A DNA stretch of 5,272 nt from Roseovarius sp. (GTDB lineage Bacteria; Pseudomonadota; Alphaproteobacteria; Rhodobacterales; Rhodobacteraceae), in assembly GCA_023260815.1 (NCBI GenBank), contig JALQUE010000242.1, forward strand, positions 1 to 5,272, written 5' to 3'. The translations under genes were made by a program, and so were the position numbers. Within the stretch, counting starts at the first letter, position 1; each line of letters begins with the position of its first letter. The notes beneath the pieces are model-generated. The model was given only the letters and a program-made list of their open reading frames with translations. It made no database searches and was not told the DNA's origin. Positions 1 through 3,832 of the stretch are shown piece after piece.

Positions 1-1
1 C

Positions 2-250
2 AAGGAAAATGAGCCTTGGCGCTTCGATCCTCGCGGTGTCACGGGTTTGTTGAACCGGCCTGGCCTGACGCGGCCAGATTTATGCAATCGGACACGCGGT
101 GTTCAGCTTGAAAATGCAAGCAAGATTGAGACCGCTTTTGGTAAGGCATCGGCTGAGACTTTGAACATGTCTGGTCTATCCTGGACGTTTATGCACAACC
201 TCATCAGATGTGGGCGGCTTATGCCGATCAATCTTGTGTCGGGTTCATAA
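2..250 (+). CDS. Partial reading frame, possible HigA/XRE-like antitoxin remnant
   Basis: The frame is open from the window edge to a TAA at 248-250, so the true start may lie outside; the first internal start is the TTG at 47. Residues such as TRPDLCN, GVQLENASKIETAFGK and SAETLNM loosely resemble the end of the helix-turn-helix and the following helix in HigA/VapI-type antitoxins (typical form: ...S.EMA.RLEKAFG.SAETW...). After LNM the resemblance stops, where family members usually continue with a short YDL-type helix, so the gene may be frameshifted or decayed. No toxin gene is visible next to it, but the window starts here. It could equally be a spurious frame. Resemblance was judged by eye only. 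Confidence 0.28.
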   Translation, partial: KENEPWRFDPRGVTGLLNRPGLTRPDLCNRTRGVQLENASKIETAFGKASAETLNMSGLSWTFMHNLIRCGRLMPINLVSGS

Positions 251-323
251 TCCGACGACTATACCAGCAAGCGGCAAGCGCTGTGTAAATTGTTGCCAAT
301 AGTACGATGGAGAAAGTTGCCCG

Positions 324-1112
324 ATGGATGTTGATGACCCAGTAACGCAGTATATCGCTGTTGAAAAAGAAGCCTATGACGAGGCAGCGCGGCAGCGGCC
401 CAGGGTGGCGGAAAGGCAGTTTCGTCCCGGCAAGCAAGGCATCTGGCATCGTCGGATCAGTCGCCTGATTGACTGGCACCGCGAGGGCGACTTCGACCTT
501 CCCGTAGATCTTGTGCGGCCCTACGCGTTGCCGGTGCTTGCCCGGGTGGAGCAGCGCATCCCGCTCAAGTACCAGTATCGTGGGCTTAACGCGCTGCGCG
601 AACTGGCGCGGGCGCATGTGATGTTTCCCGAGATGATCGCAGGGGGCACCCCGCTCAAGGTGCTTGATCTGTCGGCAGGGGGCTGCGGCGTGGCCGATGT
701 CTATGGGCATTACGGGCACGATGTGACGATTCGCGATTACTTCGTGACCGGCGCGGACGGGATGCCGCGTAACTCCTACACGGCGATCCACCAGGAGTTG
801 GGCCTGGAATGCGAGCATTTCGACGGGCGCGAGAGGCCCTATGACTTTGAGAGCGACAGTTTCGACCTCGTGCTATGTCATCAGGCGCTTGATGCTTATG
901 GCCCGGTATCAAGCTGGTCGGAGGCGGTGGGGGAGATGCTGCGCATCGCGCGACGCTCGGTGGGGCTGGTGTTCAATCCGCCGTACCCGCGAACGCCGGA
1001 GACCGAAGCTGAGGCCGCGGCTTTCATCGCGAAGCTGTCGGCGGACCATGTGACGGATGAAGGGGTATGCCCCGATACCAAGCTGGTCACGCTGCGCATC
1101 GAAAAGATGTAA
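324..1112 (+). CDS. Class I SAM-dependent methyltransferase-like protein
   Basis: This 262-aa protein is predicted to be cytoplasmic. Residues 113-122 (VLDLSAGGCG) match the SAM-binding motif I at the end of the first Rossmann strand, although the usual acidic/GxGxG pattern is altered to LSAGGCG. The acidic residue of motif II is probably D138 in IRDY, and FDLVLC at 180-185 with the following HQALDAYG corresponds to motif IV. MLRIARRSVGLVFNPP at about 205-220 matches the post-motif helix and strand. The first 110 residues are an extra N-terminal region rich in charged and aromatic residues that I do not recognise. The start at 324 is supported by GGAGAAAG at 309-316, 7 nt upstream. The substrate cannot be inferred: no pathway genes adjoin it. 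Because motif I is degenerate, a non-catalytic SAM-fold protein is possible. Confidence 0.85.
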   Translation: MDVDDPVTQYIAVEKEAYDEAARQRPRVAERQFRPGKQGIWHRRISRLIDWHREGDFDLPVDLVRPYALPVLARVEQRIPLKYQYRGLNALRELARAHVMFPEMIAGGTPLKVLDLSAGGCGVADVYGHYGHDVTIRDYFVTGADGMPRNSYTAIHQELGLECEHFDGRERPYDFESDSFDLVLCHQALDAYGPVSSWSEAVGEMLRIARRSVGLVFNPPYPRTPETEAEAAAFIAKLSADHVTDEGVCPDTKLVTLRIEKM

Positions 1113-1462
1113 TGGGGCGGTGCCCGTGCTGCTGGACCTCAAGCGTCATTGTGAGCACCGGGCGCGCGCTTTTCCCATCTTGGGCCGAATCCCGGGATCG
1201 GGGTGAGCCTGTGGTGTCGCGCTCCTGATCGAGTGTCCGGAAATCGGCGCCATGACCGCTGCCATCACCGCGGCCTAGTGCCAGGGGGTCTTGATTTTGG
1301 CATGCACGGAGCGATGGGCTGGAAACCGTCGCGCGACATGACGCGGTCGGTCCCTGACACACACGCGGCGCTTCAGGTGAGGTGCCGCCTTGCCGCGCTA
1401 TGTTCTACGCTCGCTCCACCTTGAGATAAAGCTGAGGTGTATCAGTATCTTGTCATATGTTT
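1113..1462. other. Intergenic stretch with no supported gene
   Basis: About 350 GC-rich bases separate the methyltransferase from the split tRNA. Short open frames exist on both strands, but none has a convincing ribosome-binding site, recognisable motif or codon pattern. The only structures seen are small inverted repeats, CCCA-TCT-TGGG at 1174-1184 and the 10-bp palindrome ATCCCGGGAT at 1189-1198. Neither is followed by a T-tract, so I do not call them terminators. The stretch could be decayed coding or insertion-sequence DNA, but nothing identifies it. Confidence 0.5.
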
Positions 1463-1520
1463 TGGTACCCGCGGCCGGATTCGAACCGGCACGGCCTTGC
1501 GGCCTGGAGATTTTAAGTCT
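1463..1520 (-). pseudogene. 3' half of host tRNA-Leu(UAA), split in the anticodon loop
   Basis: Read on the minus strand this is the anticodon loop CTTAAAA, the 3' anticodon strand TCTCC, a long variable arm (GGCC-GCAA-GGCC), a T arm (GCCGG, TTCGAAT, CCGGC), the acceptor strand CGCGGGT, discriminator A and an encoded CCA (1463-1465). A long variable arm, A73 and the UAA anticodon identify tRNA-Leu. Upstream of the loop the pairing partner GGAGA is missing: the sequence reads GGTAGA, of which only AGA can pair. The GGAGA strand is found about 1 kb away, in the 5' half at 2557-2596. This half alone cannot form a tRNA and has no start of its own. Confidence 0.93.
1509..1520. repeat. Left 12-bp direct repeat (att-like core)
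   Basis: GATTTTAAGTCT here is identical to 2557-2568, and the match ends at exactly 12 bp (the flanking bases differ on both sides). It covers the complete 7-nt anticodon loop of the split tRNA plus parts of both stem strands, a location known to serve as a crossover site for tyrosine-recombinase integrases. Left of it is tRNA sequence; right of it is element DNA. Confidence 0.88.
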
Positions 1521-1547
1521 ACCGGATAGGTTCTTGGAGGAGGAAAG

Positions 1548-1561
1548 CTTATCCTAAATTG
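1548..1561 (+). repeat. Left subterminal inverted repeat copy
   Basis: CTTATCCTAAATTG lies 27 nt inside the left core. It resembles, in inverted orientation and with gaps, the sequence 30 nt inside the right core (2509-2526). Similar offset and opposite orientation suit a recombinase arm site or an end-recognition sequence, but the match needs indels and could be chance. Confidence 0.35.
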
Positions 1562-1664
1562 CGGAATAAGTATTTGATTTAAAATATATTTAATTTTGGT
1601 TCGCAAAAGGAAAAGCGCCTAAAAAGTTTCTGTACTGGCACAATGACACAAGCTTGGCACATAC

Positions 1665-1696
1665 TTTGTCACTGTGACAAATTCATTGTCTCAATG
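1665..1696. promoter_or_regulatory. Operator-like inverted repeats upstream of the winged-helix gene
   Basis: TTTGTCAC-T-GTGACAAA (1665-1681) is a perfect 8-bp inverted repeat around one central base. CATTG-TCT-CAATG (1684-1696) follows directly. A related half-site, AATGACAC, occurs at 1643-1650 and TTGTCAC recurs at 2497-2503. MarR-family dimers bind palindromes of about this size, so autoregulation by the protein encoded at 1832-2191 is a reasonable inference. Recombinase or accessory-factor binding is the alternative. Confidence 0.5.
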
Positions 1697-1747
1697 CCGG
1701 GTTAAACTCACCGTAGACAATTATTCGGAACTGCTTTCGCGCATTCT

Positions 1748-1781
1748 TTGGCAGACTTGGTACTTGCCTGTATCGTGATAC
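1748..1781 (+). promoter_or_regulatory. Possible promoter of the winged-helix gene with overlapping palindrome
   Basis: TTGGCA (1748-1753, 5 of 6 to the -35 consensus) and TATCGT (1771-1776, 4 of 6 to -10) are separated by 17 bp. The -10 lies inside the inverted repeat GTATC-GT-GATAC (1770-1781), an arrangement typical of a repressed promoter. This was read by eye; the -10 is weak. Confidence 0.3.
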
Positions 1782-1831
1782 TGCTGCACATGCTTAGAAC
1801 CGTAATTGCGTTATAAGCAAAAATTGAAAAG

Positions 1832-2191
1832 ATGATGGAAAACATAGGCAACTTGGTGAAAGCGCTGGAGAGACTGGCACAATTTGACACTAATATGCAG
1901 CTAAGTACGGCTATGTCTTTGCTGTATGTTGCGCGGTTTCAAGACAGGGATGGTGGAGTAACCACCTCAGATCTTACCAATTGGTTGGGTCTCTCACCGG
2001 CCTCTGCGTCCAGGAACTCGTACTACTGGGCAGACGGCACGAAGGATATGCCGAACTCTGGCTACAACCTAATCACGGTTGTTCCTGATCCAGATGATCG
2101 ACGCCGTCGGCAACTGCGACTGACTCCTCGCGGCGAGGCTTTTATTCGACAACTCGACGAGCAATTTTCGACACACAGCACTCGTGTTTAA
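1832..2191 (+). CDS. MarR-like winged-helix DNA-binding protein
   Basis: This 119-aa protein is slightly shorter than most MarR regulators (about 140 aa). Residues 3-36 look like the N-terminal dimerisation helices (LVKALERLAQF, then STAMSLLYVARF). A helix-turn-helix spans roughly 42-65 (GVTTSDLTNWLGLSPASASR), and the wing is at about 80-97 with the characteristic DPDDRRRRQLRLT, followed by PRGEAFIRQL as in the family's LT..G..... pattern. The recognition-helix region is followed by an unusual insert (YYWADGTKDMPNSGYN). An in-frame TAA at 1814-1816 limits the start to ATG 1832 or 1835; only a weak purine run, GAAAAG, precedes it. It is the sole protein gene of the element. Roles could be repression of its own promoter or directing recombination (excisionase-like), both inferred. 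Confidence 0.82.
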   Translation: MMENIGNLVKALERLAQFDTNMQLSTAMSLLYVARFQDRDGGVTTSDLTNWLGLSPASASRNSYYWADGTKDMPNSGYNLITVVPDPDDRRRRQLRLTPRGEAFIRQLDEQFSTHSTRV

Positions 2192-2197
2192 CGCGAG
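2181..2197. terminator. Hairpin at the end of the winged-helix gene, possible terminator
   Basis: CTCGTG-TTTAA-CGCGAG forms a stem with one G-U pair and contains the stop codon at 2189-2191. A second small inverted repeat, CAGT-CAAC-ACTG, follows at 2198-2209. They sit between convergent genes (winged-helix gene and tRNA), where a bidirectional stop is expected, but neither strand shows a T-tract, so termination is only a possibility. Confidence 0.3.
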
Positions 2198-2219
2198 CAG
2201 TCAACACTGAAATACAGGG

Positions 2220-2305
2220 TGGTGCGGACGGTGGGACTCGAACCCACACGGCACTGAGGCCTCCAGATTTTAAGTCTGGTATGTCTACCATTCCATCACG
2301 TCCGC
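2220..2305 (-). tRNA. tRNA-Leu(UAA), complete, element-borne
   Basis: The 86-nt gene includes an encoded CCA (2220-2222). The acceptor GCGGACG pairs with CGTCCGC, with discriminator A. The D arm is ATG/CAT with GAATGGTAGA. The anticodon stem CCAGA/TCTGG closes the loop CTTAAAA, with anticodon TAA at 2270-2272. The variable arm is long (GGC/GCC), and the T arm is GTGGG, TTCGAGT, CCCAC. All arms pair without mismatch, so it should decode UUA (and UUG by wobble). It differs from the split host tRNA in every arm but shares the loop and the inner anticodon stem. It is co-oriented with the split gene and convergent with the winged-helix gene. No good promoter is evident directly upstream (2306-2350), so it may be read from the host tRNA promoter. 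Confidence 0.96.
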
Positions 2306-2482
2306 GCCGTTATTTTCTGGGTACCATTATTCAGAAGATTGGCAAGCCCGTACTCTGACGCAAGCTGCATTGTAGATACAGGAGATTTACCAATGTGGGA
2401 TATCTCCCATCCCCTAACGGATTAATTGCAAACATTTGAAATGAAATAGAAAATTGGATCTATTCGGCACCGGATCCATCAT

Positions 2483-2503
2483 TGACACCAAAAGCGTTGT
2501 CAC
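2483..2503. promoter_or_regulatory. Inverted TGACA/TGTCA pair near the right end of the element
   Basis: TGACACC (2483-2489) and GTTGTCA (2496-2502) form an imperfect inverted repeat (6 of 7). TTGTCAC at 2497-2503 repeats the half-site of the left-end palindrome at 1665-1681. Occurrence of the same motif at both ends suggests a shared binding protein, either the winged-helix protein or a recombinase. Confidence 0.35.
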
Positions 2504-2508
2504 GGAGC

Positions 2509-2526
2509 CAACTTTAAGGATATAAG
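2509..2526 (-). repeat. Right subterminal inverted repeat copy
   Basis: Read on the minus strand this is CTTATATCCTTAAAGTTG, resembling 1548-1561 with gaps and in opposite orientation. It lies 30 nt inside the right core. See the left copy for interpretation. Confidence 0.35.
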
Positions 2527-2556
2527 TTGCTGTTTTTAAATGAAAAAATTATAAAC

Positions 2557-2568
2557 GATTTTAAGTCT
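2557..2568. repeat. Right 12-bp direct repeat (att-like core)
   Basis: GATTTTAAGTCT is identical to 1509-1520. Here element DNA lies to the left and the tRNA 5' half to the right. A third copy of the same 12 bases sits inside the complete tRNA (2266-2277), but with different stem bases around it. Confidence 0.88.
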
Positions 2569-2596
2569 CCTGTGTCTACCATTCCACCACGCGGGC
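2557..2596 (-). pseudogene. 5' half of host tRNA-Leu(UAA), split in the anticodon loop
   Basis: On the minus strand this gives acceptor GCCCGCG, U8-G9, a D arm (GTG...CAC with GAATGGTAGA), A26, the anticodon 5' strand GGAGA, the loop CTTAAAA and TC. It then leaves tRNA sequence (GTTTATAA...), so the TCTCC strand is absent. Its missing part is the 3' half at 1463-1520: GGAGA pairs with TCTCC, and GCCCGCG pairs with CGCGGGT apart from a G-U at the first pair. The promoter upstream appears intact, so a truncated transcript is probably still made. Confidence 0.93.
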
Positions 2597-2608
2597 CTTC
2601 GGGGGTGG

Positions 2609-2636
2609 ACAATATCCGTTCAGCGGCGGGTGTAAA
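2609..2636 (-). promoter_or_regulatory. Promoter of the split tRNA-Leu gene
   Basis: On the minus strand TTTACA (complement of 2631-2636, 5 of 6 to -35) is followed after 16 bp by TATTGT (complement of 2609-2614, 4 of 6 to -10). Transcription would start near 2602, a few bases before the tRNA 5' end at 2596, as is normal for a tRNA gene. The -35 lies only 6 bp beyond the stop of the TPR gene. Because the element's complete tRNA has the same orientation about 250 nt downstream, this promoter could serve both. Confidence 0.55.
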
Positions 2637-2642
2637 GCGGCG

Positions 2643-3215
2643 TCAGAGTTGTTCTTCGGCAGCCTCGAGAACCGGCAACAGATGGCGTTCGCCAAGCCAG
2701 GGGTTCATGTCGAGCGCCTTGCGCAATGCAAGAACGGCTTCGCCTTTGCGTTCCAGTGCGGACAGCGTCAGCGCGCGCCCCGTGATCGCCGCCACATGGC
2801 GCGGCGAGAGGTCGATGGCGCGGTCGAGATCGGGCAGGGCGGCCGCGAAATCCTCGCGCAGGAAATGGACGAAGGCCCGCTGGTTGTAGCCTTCGGCGTA
2901 ATCCGGGCAGTACGCGATCAGAGCCTCGAACGCCTTCATGGCCCCATCGTAATCATAGATATTGCGGCGGGACATGCCCTCGTCCAGCAAGTCCTGTGCG
3001 TGACTGTCGGGCGCGTCGGACCAGAGCGCCCACATCTCGTTCGAGAGCATGCGCCCGCTGCGTTCATCCTCGGCCTGTTGGGCGGCGCGGATAAGATCGG
3101 TAAGCGCGGCGGAATGATCCGGGGGCGGCGGGCATGTCTGATCCTGCGCGACGGCGGGACCATGCGCGACCAGCGACAGGATCAATGCGAGACATGCGAC
3201 AACACCGTGTTTCAT
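2643..3215 (-). CDS. Exported TPR-repeat protein
   Basis: This 190-aa protein begins with a Sec signal peptide (MKHGVVACLALILSLVAHG..., probable cleavage after AVA at residue 23), so it is likely periplasmic. Three tandem TPR units follow, at about 77-110 (MSRRNIYDYDGAMKAFEALI), 111-144 (AFVHFLREDFAAALPDLDRA) and 145-178 (ALTLSALERKGEAVLALRKA). Each has the small/aromatic spacing and the closing P typical of TPRs. TPRs mediate protein contacts; no enzymatic domain is present. C28 and C103 could form a disulfide (inference). It starts 32 nt after the stop of the Lrp-type gene on the same strand, so co-transcription is possible, although no clear Shine-Dalgarno precedes the ATG. The partner and process are unknown. 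Confidence 0.85.
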   Translation of the reverse strand: MKHGVVACLALILSLVAHGPAVAQDQTCPPPPDHSAALTDLIRAAQQAEDERSGRMLSNEMWALWSDAPDSHAQDLLDEGMSRRNIYDYDGAMKAFEALIAYCPDYAEGYNQRAFVHFLREDFAAALPDLDRAIDLSPRHVAAITGRALTLSALERKGEAVLALRKALDMNPWLGERHLLPVLEAAEEQL

Positions 3216-3247
3216 GCGGTTAGTAAATGATGCGCGGGCGGTTGCGG

Positions 3248-3724
3248 TCAAATGATATCTGAAAGGGCGTTTTCCTTGACCGCCTGCATCGCCACATAGG
3301 TCGAGGTGTTGGAGACATGTGGCAGGGTCGAGATATGCTCGGCCAGAACGCGGCGGTAATCGGACATGTTTTGGGTACGCACCTTCATCAGGTAATCGAA
3401 ATTCCCGGCGATCAGATGGACCTGTTCGATTTCGGGGACACGGGCCACGGCGGCGTTGAATTCGGCCAGCGCGGCTTCGCGGGTGTCCTGAAGGCGGACT
3501 TCGACGAAACTGACGTGATCGAGGCCCAGGCGGATCGGATCGAACAGGGCGCGGTAGCCGGTGATGACCCCGTCCGCTTCGAGCCGTCGGAGGCGGGCCT
3601 GGGTCGGTGATTTCGAAAGTCCGATCTTGCGCGCCAAATCTGTTATACTGATGCGGCCATCCACGGCGAGTACGCTGAGAATCGACCGGTCGAAACGGTC
3701 CAGTTCTGGATAGTCGTTTTTCAT
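3248..3724 (-). CDS. putR: Lrp/AsnC-family transcriptional regulator, probable proline-responsive activator of putA
   Basis: The protein is 158 aa, normal for the family. Residues 6-60 form the N-terminal winged helix-turn-helix (LDRFDRSILSVLAVDGRIS, then LARKIGLSKSPTQARLRRLE as the HTH, then GVITGYRA). Residues about 68-145 form the RAM effector-binding domain (HVSFVEVRLQD; IEQVHLIAGNFDYLMKVRT; LPHVSNTSTYVAM). GAGGG lies 6 nt before the ATG at 3724. The gene is divergent from putA with a 108-bp shared intergenic region. In alphaproteobacteria such an Lrp relative (PutR) is known to activate putA in response to proline and to control itself. The family is certain from sequence; the specific role rests on position. 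Confidence 0.9.
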   Translation of the reverse strand: MKNDYPELDRFDRSILSVLAVDGRISITDLARKIGLSKSPTQARLRRLEADGVITGYRALFDPIRLGLDHVSFVEVRLQDTREAALAEFNAAVARVPEIEQVHLIAGNFDYLMKVRTQNMSDYRRVLAEHISTLPHVSNTSTYVAMQAVKENALSDII

Positions 3725-3832
3725 TCAAAACCCTCGTTCTTTTGCCCGCTTTGGATTGCTGTTCCGAAGTATTCAGGAAAAATGACTTATCGCACAGTGA
3801 TATCATGGGTCAATCCACTTGGAGGAAAAGCC
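3725..3832. promoter_or_regulatory. Divergent putR-putA control region
   Basis: The 108 bp between the two starts hold TTCCGAAGTATTCAGGAA (3762-3779), a partly symmetrical TTCC/GGAA site of a size suited to an Lrp-type dimer. TATCAT at 3801-3806 (5 of 6 to -10) would serve putA; no good -35 sits at the right distance, which fits an activator-dependent promoter. GGAGG at 3821-3825 is 7 nt before the putA ATG. The operator call is tentative. Confidence 0.45.

Larger units (their letters stand above)
1521..1831 (+). promoter_or_regulatory. Non-coding left end of the element and leader of the winged-helix gene
   Basis: This is 311 bp without a supported gene. The first part (about 1555-1600) is very AT-rich. 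It is followed by TGGCACA twice (1636-1642 and 1655-1661), a perfect 8-bp palindrome pair at 1665-1681, a second inverted repeat at 1684-1696 and GTATC-GT-GATAC at 1770-1781. This density of symmetrical sites before the gene suggests a control region that may also serve recombination. Confidence 0.5.
1509..2568. mobile_element. Small integrated element interrupting tRNA-Leu(UAA), carrying a replacement tRNA
   Basis: The unit is 1048 bp from repeat to repeat (one core copy plus 1036 bp of interior). It separates the 5' and 3' halves of a tRNA-Leu(UAA), and removing it with one repeat copy regenerates an 86-nt tRNA whose acceptor, D, anticodon, variable and T arms all pair. Contents are a MarR-like winged-helix gene, a convergent complete tRNA-Leu(UAA), and non-coding ends with inverted repeats. 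Base composition differs from the host: I count 18 G/C of 60 at 1561-1620, against 36 of 60 at 4381-4440. No integrase, transposase, replication gene or relaxase is visible, so mobility would have to be supplied in trans. Integration is inferred from architecture; the recombinase family is unknown. Confidence 0.8.

Noticed and set aside
1189..1198. ATCCCGGGAT palindrome as terminator of the methyltransferase gene
   Set aside because: It has no loop and no T-tract, and lies almost 80 bp after the stop. Nothing supports a termination function.
1390..1554. Plus-strand frame crossing the tRNA 3' half with VPAAGFEPARPCGLEIL
   Set aside because: This peptide pattern is the well-known antisense translation of a tRNA T arm and variable arm. 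It is an artefact, not a gene.
1509..2568. A self-splicing group I intron in tRNA-Leu(UAA), as known from cyanobacteria at the same loop
   Set aside because: The two ends carry a 12-nt exon duplication, which introns do not create. Group I splicing also needs a U at the end of the 5' exon and a G at the end of the intron. The only G within AGACTTAAAATC would put a G at the end of the 5' exon, so no register fits. The interior has an opposite-strand gene and a complete tRNA, and I saw no intron core.
1463..2596. Trans-spliced or permuted tRNA gene
   Set aside because: The halves are in normal 5'-to-3' order, not permuted. Direct repeats at both junctions explain the arrangement as insertion, and no bulge-helix-bulge structure flanks the joints.
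2643..3806. A 387-aa minus-strand frame extending the TPR gene upstream
   Set aside because: The extension runs antisense-frame through the Lrp-type gene and is arginine/proline-rich shadow sequence. The signal peptide at 3215 marks the true start.
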